Of a stretch of 64,000 nt of DNA, positions 44,172 through 51,996 are shown piece after piece. A program made the position numbers and the translations under genes. The DNA lies in contig NZ_JABACJ020000001.1 in assembly GCF_012524165.2 (NCBI RefSeq), forward strand, positions 434,001 to 498,000, read 5' to 3'. The stretch's first letter is position 1, and the number at the start of each line of letters is the position of its first letter. Under the pieces are notes generated by a model, which had not been told where the DNA came from, made no database searches, and saw only the letters and a program-made list of their open reading frames with translations. Origin of the DNA: Faecalicatena faecalis. GTDB taxonomy: Bacteria; Bacillota; Clostridia; Lachnospirales; Lachnospiraceae.

Positions 44172-46067
44172 ATGAGAAAAGTGTATAAAAGAGTACTGGC
44201 CGTATGTATCGTTATTGTATTTCTGGCGTTGATCAGCGTCGGCTGCAGCAAAGAAGATAAGGAGGATAACGTCTTTACGGTGAATGCGTGTAAGACCCGT
44301 TATGTTCCAAAGAGTATTTTGGATAAGGTACGCAAGGAATATCCTGAGATGGAGATACGCGTTGAAATGTACGGGGGAGCAAATTTTACACTAGAGGCAG
44401 CAGAAAGGCTGGATCACTATGATATCCCGGATTTGTTTGTGACGACCAGAAATGATCTCGAGATAGACACTTATCAGGATAATTTGCTGGATCTGTCCTC
44501 TTATGAAGTGCTGAACCGTTATATTACCCAGGCCATCGATTCCATGAATATGAATGGCTCTGTGTATTTTATCCCTAATTTTACGAGTCTGACAGGTCTG
44601 GTGTATGATAAGAACGTATTTCGGGAACATGGATGGAAAGCACCCCACAGTTATGAGGAACTGGTTTCTCTATGTGAGCAGGTAGAGAAAACGGGGATTC
44701 AGGGAGTAGGCGGTGCATGGGATAATCCATCTGCTTACTCTAATGTGCTGGCCTGTACGATGGCTGCAGATTTTTATTCCACACCAGAGGGAACGACTTG
44801 GTTCTATGATTTTGTGCAGGGAAAAGCAAAAGGAGAAGGGGTAATAGAACCTTATATTGCTAATTATATACGCTGGTATGAGGATGGAATCTTCGATTAT
44901 GAGATACAGGAAAACCGGGCGGTACAGCGGGAGAAGTTCGACAACGGAGAGATTGCCATGATGTATGGTCTGATCGGGAACTTTAAATCGGATGATGAAC
45001 ATGATTACGGTCTGATTCCATTCTTTAAAACAGGTACAGATGAGGCTTATTATCCGACTGCAACTGCGGGATATTTTGCACTGAATAAAAAATTGGGAGA
45101 AAAGGGGAATGAAAAGAAATTGGAGGTAGGTCTGCGTATTCTGGACCTTTTGAGTACTGAGGAAGGGCAAAAGGACATGATGCGCGGGGATGCATGCTAT
45201 TCATTCTTAAGAGGATTTAAAGGAGATCTCAACGAGATTACAGAGTCTTATCAGGATGTGGTGGGTCAGAATCATTTTGCACCGATGAATGTAGATATGA
45301 ATACTCTGGCTGCAACTGCAACGGAATTAATCAAGATGCTGGAAGGGGAGCTTACGCAGGAGGAATACATACGAAGCTGTGATGATATAAAAAGGAATGA
45401 AATAACAGAAGCGTACACCGGAGAGTATCTATTTACTGCAAAGGAGAACTTCACAGAGAAACAGACAGTGCAGTATTTTGCAGCAGCTCTTCAGGATTAT
45501 GCCGGTACACAGATCGGCATGGTCACCCCTTCTGTGAATGAACAGGGAGAGTTCAGCAATCCAATGACTGGGATTGCCTCTAAATTTTACAAAGGAGATA
45601 TTTATTCCTGGCCATTGACCCGGAATACTCTGACGGCGATAGATGGAACCTCCGGCTGGGCAAAGATGAGCACGGGGACAATCTCGGGGGAAACGCTTTA
45701 TGAGCTTCTGGAGGATGGAATCTGCTGGAAACAGGCGGAGGATAGGATGGATAATGAATATTATTATGATAAGGGAGGCATGACATCCCCATTCTATTAT
45801 GAAACTGCTGGTCTGGATGTAGAATTCACATCTGACCATAAGATTAAATCGATTCAGCTCAATGATGGAACACCTGTAAAAAAATCGGGCAGCTATACGA
45901 TTGCAACTTTGCATGAGAATGTGCCGGACAATTACCTGGAAGATCTACAAATCGAGGAAGAGGAGACGATCCTTGAAATCGCAGCAAAGTATGGAAAGAC
46001 TGGGATGAAGGGAGATAAGAATAACCTGCCTATGGAAAGAGATCTGGAGAAAGAGAAAAAGAATTAG
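44172..46067 (+). CDS. Solute-binding lipoprotein paired with the hybrid kinase
   Basis: 631 residues with a lipoprotein signal (hydrophobic 9-23, lipobox ISVGC, Cys25). Residues about 35-430 resemble family 1 extracellular solute-binding proteins: VNACKTRYVPKSILDKVRKEYP at the start, a hinge FVTTRNDLE and LDLLSTEEGQKDMMR late. About 200 further residues follow, with a segment that resembles 5'-nucleotidase C-terminal regions (NPMTGIASKFYKGDIYSWPL), which is unusual for a binding protein. No permease or ATPase gene is nearby. The tight coupling to the kinase suggests that it serves as a ligand sensor, not a transporter part (inference). Confidence 0.78.
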   Translation: MRKVYKRVLAVCIVIVFLALISVGCSKEDKEDNVFTVNACKTRYVPKSILDKVRKEYPEMEIRVEMYGGANFTLEAAERLDHYDIPDLFVTTRNDLEIDTYQDNLLDLSSYEVLNRYITQAIDSMNMNGSVYFIPNFTSLTGLVYDKNVFREHGWKAPHSYEELVSLCEQVEKTGIQGVGGAWDNPSAYSNVLACTMAADFYSTPEGTTWFYDFVQGKAKGEGVIEPYIANYIRWYEDGIFDYEIQENRAVQREKFDNGEIAMMYGLIGNFKSDDEHDYGLIPFFKTGTDEAYYPTATAGYFALNKKLGEKGNEKKLEVGLRILDLLSTEEGQKDMMRGDACYSFLRGFKGDLNEITESYQDVVGQNHFAPMNVDMNTLAATATELIKMLEGELTQEEYIRSCDDIKRNEITEAYTGEYLFTAKENFTEKQTVQYFAAALQDYAGTQIGMVTPSVNEQGEFSNPMTGIASKFYKGDIYSWPLTRNTLTAIDGTSGWAKMSTGTISGETLYELLEDGICWKQAEDRMDNEYYYDKGGMTSPFYYETAGLDVEFTSDHKIKSIQLNDGTPVKKSGSYTIATLHENVPDNYLEDLQIEEEETILEIAAKYGKTGMKGDKNNLPMERDLEKEKKN

Positions 46068-46080
46068 AAAGTGCTGAAAA

Positions 46081-46130
46081 GAAGACGGAAGGCCCTGCAC
46101 ACATAATCAGAGTCTTTCGTCTTTCTTTTA
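46081..46130 (+). terminator. Intrinsic terminator after the lipoprotein gene
   Basis: GAAGACGGAAG pairs with CTTTCGTCTTTC across a long loop with one small mismatch, followed by TTTTAT. Confidence 0.6.
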
Positions 46131-46196
46131 TCTTACAGTGTTTTAATATTGGTTAAAGAGAATATTAAAAATTATTTTATTACTTACATTAAGAAA

Positions 46197-46697
46197 TTAA
46201 AGTCTGTATTCCATAATGTAGTCATCCATAATATATCCGTTTCCGATGTCAGCCTCCTGCGTATTAATTGTCTCAAATCCCAGATGACGGTACACTGCCA
46301 GACTGTTATCATTATGTTTATTGCAGGTTAGCCAGATAGAGGCAAGTCCACGGTCTTTGCAGAGGCTTTTAAGAAACTGGAATGCTTTCGTTGCCAGATG
46401 CCTGCCACGGCATTCCTTCTTTACATACAGTTTGCTAAGGAAAAGCTTTCCGTCTTCAGGATGAATACCACAGTATCCGCAGAATTCGTCGTTGTCGAAT
46501 AGCTGGTAGTATTCATACCTGTCTTTAAGCTGGGATTTTAGAGCTGATACGGATTGAAACTTATCGATCATATATTCCACCTGTCCGATTCCGATGATCG
46601 GGGTAAAATGCTCGTGCCAGATGATTTCTGCAAGGGCGGCAACCTCCTTGATCTGTTCATTTGTTTCTACTTTGATTGTCTGAAATGTGTCGGTCAT
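46197..46697 (-). CDS. GNAT-family N-acetyltransferase
   Basis: 166 residues with the GNAT fold: GYCGIHPEDGKLFLSKLYV (beta 4), the acetyl-CoA loop ECRGRHLATKAF, and the late CNKHNDNSLAVYRHLGFE motif common in small-molecule acetyltransferases. The substrate is unknown. I chose the internal ATG with AGGAG seven bases upstream over an ATG five codons earlier that overlaps that site. It is convergent with the lipoprotein gene and divergent from htpG. Confidence 0.88.
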   Translation of the reverse strand: MTDTFQTIKVETNEQIKEVAALAEIIWHEHFTPIIGIGQVEYMIDKFQSVSALKSQLKDRYEYYQLFDNDEFCGYCGIHPEDGKLFLSKLYVKKECRGRHLATKAFQFLKSLCKDRGLASIWLTCNKHNDNSLAVYRHLGFETINTQEADIGNGYIMDDYIMEYRL

Positions 46698-46791
46698 GAT
46701 GATACTCCTCATATTCTTACATTGTTGTCTTTTCAGATTAGTATAGCACTTTTATAGTGAAATGAGAATTAGATTGCTGATAATCGCAAAA

Positions 46792-46819
46792 TTGTCTATA
46801 AAGAAAAAATTAGTATGAT
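46792..46819 (+). promoter_or_regulatory. Possible upstream htpG promoter
   Basis: TTGTCT (46792-46797), a 16-base spacer and TATGAT (46814-46819) form a fair promoter whose transcript would carry the CIRCE box in its leader. Confidence 0.4.
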
Positions 46820-46882
46820 TATAGCTTAATACAGCAGAAAAGTTGGTTTGTTTATAATTTTTTAATATTTTTAATAATTTTA

Positions 46883-46909
46883 TTAGCACTCACTTTAAAA
46901 GAGTGCTAA
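46883..46909. promoter_or_regulatory. CIRCE operator (HrcA binding site)
   Basis: TTAGCACTC, nine bases, GAGTGCTAA: an exact match to the CIRCE inverted repeat bound by the heat-shock repressor HrcA. It lies about 100 bases before htpG, so htpG appears to belong to the HrcA regulon here. In Bacillus subtilis htpG is not a CIRCE gene. Confidence 0.95.
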
Positions 46910-46916
46910 TTTTATA

Positions 46917-46945
46917 TTGACTTTTAAAAATCAGTGTATTAGAAT
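46917..46945 (+). promoter_or_regulatory. Probable htpG promoter just downstream of CIRCE
   Basis: TTGACT (46917-46922), a 17-base spacer and TAGAAT (46940-46945). The -35 box begins eight bases after the CIRCE repeat, so HrcA could block polymerase at the upstream edge. Confidence 0.6.
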
Positions 46946-47005
46946 ATCTACTAGACGATAAACAGATCGCACTAACATGTACTATAATGAAAAGGAGTGT
47001 TATAT

Positions 47006-49075
47006 ATGGGAACAAAAAGAGGTAACTTATCCATTGACAGTGAGAATATATTTCCAATTATAAAAAAATGGGTATATTCTGATCATGACATTTTCATGCG
47101 TGAGCTTGTATCTAATGGCTGTGACGCTATCACAAAGCTGAAAAAGCTGGATATGATGGGCGAATATGAGATGCCGGATGATTACAAGGCAAAGATTCAG
47201 GTAATTGTCAATCCAGAAGAGAAGACTTTGAAATTCATTGATAATGGTCTTGGTATGACTGCGGATGAAGTAGAAGAATATATTACACAGATCGCGTTCT
47301 CAGGTGCAACACAATTTTTAGAGAAATATAAAGACAAGACAACAGAGGATGAGATGATCGGCCACTTCGGACTGGGATTCTATTCCTCATTCATGGTTGC
47401 TGACGAGGTACACATCGATACGCTGTCCTACCAGGAAGGGGCTGCACCGGTACACTGGGTAAGCGAAGGCGGTACAGAGTACGAGATGCAGGAGGGCAGC
47501 AAGACAGAAGTCGGAACAGAGATTACACTGTTCTTGAATGAGGACTGCCTTGAGTTTGCCAATGAATACAGAGCAAGAGAAGTACTGGAGAAATATTGTT
47601 CCTTCATGCCAGTCGAGATTTTCCTGTCTAAAGCAAATGCTGAGCCGGAGTATGAGACGATTGACGAGGACGATATTCTGGATACAGATGAAGTGGTAGA
47701 GCATATCACAGAGGAACCAAAAGAAGGCGAAGAGGGCGAGCCAAAGAAGAAAGCCAAGATCGTAAAGCGTCCGGTTTCTATCAGTGATATTCATCCGCTT
47801 TGGGCAAAGAGTCCAAGTGAGTGTACAAAAGAAGAATACATTGATTTCTACCGCAAGGTATTTATGGATTATAAGGAGCCATTGTTCTGGATTCATCTGA
47901 ACATGGATTATCCGTTCAACTTGAAAGGAATCCTGTACTTCCCGAAGATCAATACAGAGTATGATTCCATTGAAGGAAAAATCAAGCTTTATAATAACCA
48001 GGTATTTATCGCGGATAATATTAAAGAAGTGATTCCAGAATTCCTGATGGTATTAAAGGGCGTGATCGATTGCCCAGACCTGCCTCTGAACGTATCCAGA
48101 AGTGCACTGCAGAATGACGGATTTGTTAATAAAGTTGCAGACTATATTTCCAAGAAGGTTGCAGATAAGCTGAATGGCATGTTCAAGACTGACAAGGAAA
48201 ATTATGAGAAATACTGGGACGACATCAGTCCATTTATCAAGTTCGGATGTCTGAAAGACGAGAAGTTCGGTGAGAAGGTAAAAGATTCCATTCTCTTTAA
48301 GAACCTGGATCATAAGTATCTGACTCTGGAGGAATGCATCAAGGCAAACAGTAAGGCCGATGAAGCTGCGGCAGAGGAAAATACTAACACAGCCGAGGAG
48401 AACGCTGATGAGAATACAGAAGCAAATGCAGATGAAGCTAAGGAAGAGAACGATGCCCAGGAGAAGAAGACAGATATCTTCTATGTAACGGATGAACAGC
48501 AGCAGAGCCAGTACATCAATATGTTCAAAGAGCACGGACAGGATGCAATCCTGCTGACACACAATATCGATTCTGCGTTTATCACTTATCTGGAACAACG
48601 CAATCCAGAACTTAGATTCCAGAGAATTGACGCAGATGTACATGATTCCCTGAAGGATGAAGTGGCAGAGGAAGAGAAGGAAACATTCAAGAAGACGGCA
48701 GATGACTTGGTAGAAATTTTCCGTAAGGAACTTAATAATGATAAACTGGAGGTCAAAGTAGAGAAGCTCAAAGATGATAATGTAGCATCTATGGCAGTTC
48801 TTCCAGAGCAGTCAAGGCGTATGGAAGAGATGATGAAGATGTACGGCATGGGTGGAATGGATGCAGGAATGTTCGGAAGCCAGGCAACATTGATTCTGAA
48901 TGCAAATCATCCGCTGGTACAGTTCGTTGTAGAGCATAAACGCAGCAAGAGCGTGCCGATTATCTGCAAACAACTGTATGATTTGGCTATGCTGGCTCAT
49001 AAGCCATTAAGCCCGGAGGAAATGACAGCATTCGTACAACGCAGCAATGAAATCATGATGCTGCTTACGAAGTAA
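47006..49075 (+). CDS. htpG: Hsp90-family chaperone
   Basis: 689-residue ATP-dependent chaperone. The GHKL ATPase domain shows SNGCDAITKLKKL, DNGLGMT and GHFGLGFYSSF. The middle domain includes SRSALQNDGFVNKV, and the C-terminus has the dimer region. Two low-complexity acidic stretches stand out: one near residue 225-255 (KEGEEGEPKKKAK) and a longer Ala/Glu/Asn-rich insert near 450-490, longer than in E. coli HtpG. The ATG follows AAGGAG with normal spacing; a TTG nine bases earlier is too close to that site. Regulation by HrcA is indicated by the CIRCE box upstream. Confidence 0.95.
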   Translation: MGTKRGNLSIDSENIFPIIKKWVYSDHDIFMRELVSNGCDAITKLKKLDMMGEYEMPDDYKAKIQVIVNPEEKTLKFIDNGLGMTADEVEEYITQIAFSGATQFLEKYKDKTTEDEMIGHFGLGFYSSFMVADEVHIDTLSYQEGAAPVHWVSEGGTEYEMQEGSKTEVGTEITLFLNEDCLEFANEYRAREVLEKYCSFMPVEIFLSKANAEPEYETIDEDDILDTDEVVEHITEEPKEGEEGEPKKKAKIVKRPVSISDIHPLWAKSPSECTKEEYIDFYRKVFMDYKEPLFWIHLNMDYPFNLKGILYFPKINTEYDSIEGKIKLYNNQVFIADNIKEVIPEFLMVLKGVIDCPDLPLNVSRSALQNDGFVNKVADYISKKVADKLNGMFKTDKENYEKYWDDISPFIKFGCLKDEKFGEKVKDSILFKNLDHKYLTLEECIKANSKADEAAAEENTNTAEENADENTEANADEAKEENDAQEKKTDIFYVTDEQQQSQYINMFKEHGQDAILLTHNIDSAFITYLEQRNPELRFQRIDADVHDSLKDEVAEEEKETFKKTADDLVEIFRKELNNDKLEVKVEKLKDDNVASMAVLPEQSRRMEEMMKMYGMGGMDAGMFGSQATLILNANHPLVQFVVEHKRSKSVPIICKQLYDLAMLAHKPLSPEEMTAFVQRSNEIMMLLTK

Positions 49076-49099
49076 GAAACTTTGTGATGAAGGGGGGAC

Positions 49100-49366
49100 G
49101 CCCGTCCTCCCCGGCAGAGGGGCTGACTGCGGGACTGGATTTGAACCTTGATTTCCTAAATGAAAAAAGGACCCTGATTGGGGCGACCTGGACACGCCAC
49201 GTGAAATTCTGATGAATTTCGCGCGTCGGGTCCAGGCAAAACTGTGATTCGGAATCACAGTTTTGACCCCAATCAGGGTCCTTTTTTCATTTAGGAAATC
49301 TACGGTCCGAAATCCAACTGTCCCGCAGCCAGCCCCTCTGCCGGGAAGGACGGGCGGGGTGCATCA
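49100..49366. other. Large Y-shaped palindromic element, copy 2
   Basis: It fills the gap between the convergent htpG and the DUF5721-like gene. Outer arms 49100-49142 and 49310-49355 match at 41 of 43 aligned positions, with a three-base bulge on the right. Inner arms 49150-49183 and 49267-49300 match at all 34 positions. The tip again has two directly adjoining hairpins: 49187-49236 (a perfect seven-pair top, loop TGAT) and 49237-49265 (perfect 13-pair stem, loop CGG). GGTGCATCA (49358-49366) follows two bases beyond the right arm, exactly as in copy 1. The remaining bases to 49504 show nothing further. Confidence 0.85.
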
Positions 49367-49504
49367 GGTCGGAAGTATCTTACTGGGAGGGGAGCAGAAC
49401 GAGTAAACCGTTCTTGAAAGGAGGGAGTGAGAACGAGATTTGATGAACGGGAGTGTAAGATGAGTAGGGAGCTTGGAAAGCTGGGAGTGAGAAAAGGAGC
49501 GCGG

Positions 49505-49993
49505 TTATTGGTCGCGCTCGTAGGGGATTTGTTTTTGGGAAAGGTATTTTTGGACCATGGTGTCCCAGGCTTGTTCCAGGGATTTGTCCATGGTGAAGGT
49601 CTTTAGGGAGGTGCCGGTGATGCACTGGAGGGTGGTTCCGTCGTAGCGGATGTTGAGGTAGAGGCCCTGGACTTGGTCGGGGGTGTAATCTAAATTGTTC
49701 TGCGTGATCAGGCGGGCGATGTTATTGGGGGACAGGCTGAATATGAACTTGAAGCTTAAAGGGGTCTTCTTTCCTTTTATGAGGGTGAAGCAGTAGTCCC
49801 GCAGGTCTTTCCATGAGGAATACATAAGGGGCGGGTCTTCTTCTGGAAAGAAGGCCTTCTGGATGTAGCCGTCTATGGTGAAGGTATTGAAGGTGACAAT
49901 CTCGCCCTCTATGAAGAGGAAATTATCAAATGTCTCGGATAAAAGTAAATGGGACATGAAGTTTTTGACGCTTGTGAGCTTTAATGCAATCAT
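49505..49993 (-). CDS. Conserved hypothetical protein (DUF5721-like)
   Basis: 162 residues, no signal peptide, no membrane helix. It has a regular mixed alpha/beta composition with segments FLFIEGEIVTFNTFTIDG, SWKDLRDYCFTLIKG and QVQGLYLNIRYDGTTLQC. From memory it resembles the DUF5721 family of Lachnospiraceae; function unknown. AGGTTC-like sequence precedes the ATG on the minus strand. It stands alone. Confidence 0.7.
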   Translation of the reverse strand: MIALKLTSVKNFMSHLLLSETFDNFLFIEGEIVTFNTFTIDGYIQKAFFPEEDPPLMYSSWKDLRDYCFTLIKGKKTPLSFKFIFSLSPNNIARLITQNNLDYTPDQVQGLYLNIRYDGTTLQCITGTSLKTFTMDKSLEQAWDTMVQKYLSQKQIPYERDQ

Positions 49994-50285
49994 TTATAAG
50001 AACCTCCATGAAGTATCATTGTGTCTGTAGTGAAAAATCTGGATTCATTGTATCATAAAATAAGGGAAAGGGGTAGCTGAAAAATGTTCTTAACCGGATG
50101 GAAAAGGGGGAATATGATGGGAATAAATCAGCGGAAGAAAGACGATGTAGAAAAGTAAGTGCGAAAATGTACAAGGAATGTGGATAATTCTTTGTAACAG
50201 AAAGTGTGAATGTGGATAAAAAATTATGAAATTATGAAAGGTTTTTGTGATTTTCTTAAATTTTGTACCTGCCTTCCCGGAATTG

Positions 50286-50314
50286 TTGACTTTTGAAGGC
50301 AAAAAAAGTATGAT
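50286..50314 (+). promoter_or_regulatory. Promoter of the SGNH-MBOAT cluster
   Basis: TTGACT (50286-50291), a 17-base spacer and TATGAT (50309-50314). It would give a leader of about 150 bases before the SGNH gene. The 290 bases between the previous gene and this promoter (49994-50285) show no further feature. Confidence 0.65.
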
Positions 50315-50353
50315 AAATTGTAGACTGATGGGATGTTTTGTAGGGGAGAGACT

Positions 50354-50395
50354 ATGAATGTCCGAATCTGTTATTTTTTGTTGAATATAAATTAA
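50354..50395 (+). CDS. Possible 13-residue leader peptide
   Basis: A short frame (MNVRICYFLLNIN, stop TAA) has a strong AGGGGAG site five bases before its ATG and lies between the promoter and a hairpin eight bases after its stop. This arrangement resembles a leader-peptide attenuator, but the codon content gives no clear amino-acid signal. Confidence 0.4.
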   Translation: MNVRICYFLLNIN

Positions 50396-50403
50396 GCATA
50401 TCC

Positions 50404-50430
50404 AAAGGGCATTTTATATGTATGCCCTTT
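50404..50430 (+). terminator. Terminator-like hairpin in the leader of the SGNH-MBOAT cluster
   Basis: A perfect 9-pair stem AAAGGGCAT/ATGCCCTTT with a nine-base loop. The stem ends in TTT, then CATTATAA, so the T-run is imperfect; it may act as a partial or conditional terminator 40 bases before the SGNH gene. Confidence 0.5.
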
Positions 50431-50470
50431 CATTATAAATTGGAATCGGTAAGAGAGGTCTGGAGTACAG

Positions 50471-51247
50471 ATGATGAAGAAGAAAAAGCATAAGTTGTTG
50501 AAATACTGCTGTGTGGCGATTGGGGTTATTGTTGTTGGAATACTGATTGCCGAAGGTGTAAGTAGTTTTAGGCGGGGAAAGGTCGATACTTCGAAGGGAA
50601 TTAAGATTATTAAGCAGGCAGAGAAAGGGAACGTGACTGCAATCGAGAATAAGATAGAGAAGCTGGAGGAAAAGGATCAGACGCAGAAGAAGGCGGATGA
50701 GCGGGAGAACGAAGATACAGATAAGAATTATAAAGCGATTTTTGCAAATTCGGTGATCATGGGAGACTCTATTTCGGAAGCATTTACAGAGTATGATATT
50801 CTGAATGCATCCAGTGTGATCGCGAAGATTGGAGTGGAATTGGATGAGTTGGATGACCAGGTCGCTAAGGTGGAAAAGCTGAATCCACAGGTGATCTTTC
50901 TTTCCTATGGAATGAACGACATTATTGCCACCAGAGGGGATACGAAGGAGTTCGTGAAGCAGTATGATGCCCTTCTTGAGGAACTGAATAAGAAGCTTCC
51001 AGATACAAAGCTGTTCGTGAATTCTATTTTCCCAGTACAGCAGCAAGAGATTGAGAGAGAGCCGGTGTATGAGAAATTGGCTGATTATAATGAAGCTCTC
51101 CGTGAGCTGTGTGATAAGAGGCAGATTGCTTATATCGATAATACAGATCTTGTTTCGGACAGTTATTATGAGGAGGATGGTGTGCATTTTAAGGCAGATT
51201 TCTATCCGTACTGGCTGAACCATATGGCGGAGGTGGCCGCATTATGA
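50471..51247 (+). CDS. Membrane-anchored SGNH/GDSL hydrolase
   Basis: 258 residues: a membrane anchor (about 9-30), a charged linker (about 35-85) and an SGNH domain outside the cell. The catalytic serine is in MGDSISEAF (Ser100), block III in YGMND, and the Asp/His pair in DGVHFK (Asp236, His239). Such enzymes add or remove O-acetyl groups on wall polymers or glycans. It is the first gene of a cluster with a DUF4358-like protein, an MBOAT and a DHHW protein, and overlaps the next gene by four bases. Confidence 0.85.
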   Translation: MMKKKKHKLLKYCCVAIGVIVVGILIAEGVSSFRRGKVDTSKGIKIIKQAEKGNVTAIENKIEKLEEKDQTQKKADERENEDTDKNYKAIFANSVIMGDSISEAFTEYDILNASSVIAKIGVELDELDDQVAKVEKLNPQVIFLSYGMNDIIATRGDTKEFVKQYDALLEELNKKLPDTKLFVNSIFPVQQQEIEREPVYEKLADYNEALRELCDKRQIAYIDNTDLVSDSYYEEDGVHFKADFYPYWLNHMAEVAAL

Positions 51248-51972
51248 TAGAAAAGAATACAGGAGAATTTGATTATAATATGGATGATATCCGAGATACA
51301 GGTGAATTCGATTATAATATGGACGATATCCGAGATACAGGTGAATTCGATTATAATATGGATGGTATCCGGGATACAGGTGAATTTGATTACAATATGG
51401 ATGATATCCGAAATACAGGTGAGCTCGGTTATGATATGCAGGGTGCCCGGACGATGAGAAGCAGCTACAATACAGGAAGTCTCCATACGGGGTCAAAGAG
51501 ACCGGGGTATGCCGGGATACTGAAATATGTTGTGTCTGCGGTGATCATTGCATATATTGTGGTCCTTATGATTTTTACAAGTGGGAGTACGAAGTCTTTT
51601 ACTCAGGTCGAGAAGGCGGTGGAGGCATCGCTGGATACGAGCAATTTAAAGCAGGTGGATGTGCAGGGGCTGAAGCGCTACTATGGTCTGAACAGTGCAG
51701 ATTATGAGGGCGTGATGCTGTATAGTTCACAGGTCAGCATGTCTACGGAGGAAGTACTTCTGATCAAGGTGAAGAATGAGAAACAAGTACAGCAGGTGAA
51801 GGATGCTGTACAGAAGAGACTTGATAATAGAAAAAAAGATTTTGACGGGTATGCGCCTGAGCAGGTCAAGCTGATCGAGCAGGCACAGCTATCTGTCCGG
51901 GGGAAATTTATTTTTCTGGCAGTTGCTCCAAAGGCGGAAGCATACAAGGATGCCTTTGCAAAAAGTCTATAG
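51244..51972 (+). CDS. DUF4358-like membrane protein with N-terminal 13-residue repeats
   Basis: 242 residues. The N-terminus has four near-identical 13-residue units (TGEFDYNMDDIRD) and a fifth degenerate one, all probably cytosolic. A membrane helix (about 95-115) follows, then an outside domain (about 118-240) with the pattern GLKRYYGLNSADYEGVMLY and VKNEKQVQQVKDAVQKRL, which I recall as DUF4358. Function is unknown; such proteins often sit next to MBOAT and DHHW genes. It is translationally coupled to the SGNH gene. Confidence 0.72.
   Translation: MIEKNTGEFDYNMDDIRDTGEFDYNMDDIRDTGEFDYNMDGIRDTGEFDYNMDDIRNTGELGYDMQGARTMRSSYNTGSLHTGSKRPGYAGILKYVVSAVIIAYIVVLMIFTSGSTKSFTQVEKAVEASLDTSNLKQVDVQGLKRYYGLNSADYEGVMLYSSQVSMSTEEVLLIKVKNEKQVQQVKDAVQKRLDNRKKDFDGYAPEQVKLIEQAQLSVRGKFIFLAVAPKAEAYKDAFAKSL
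51259..51453 (+). repeat. Five tandem 39-base in-frame repeats
   Basis: Units begin at 51259, 51298, 51337, 51376 and 51415. The first four differ by only a few bases each; the fifth is degenerate. Each encodes 13 residues, so unit gain or loss keeps the frame. Confidence 0.9.
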
Positions 51973-51996
51973 AAAACGGGGAGAGGAAGCTAAAAG

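Noticed and set aside
51259-51453. Regular repeats that could suggest a CRISPR array.
   Set aside because: The units are contiguous with no spacers and keep a reading frame inside a gene.
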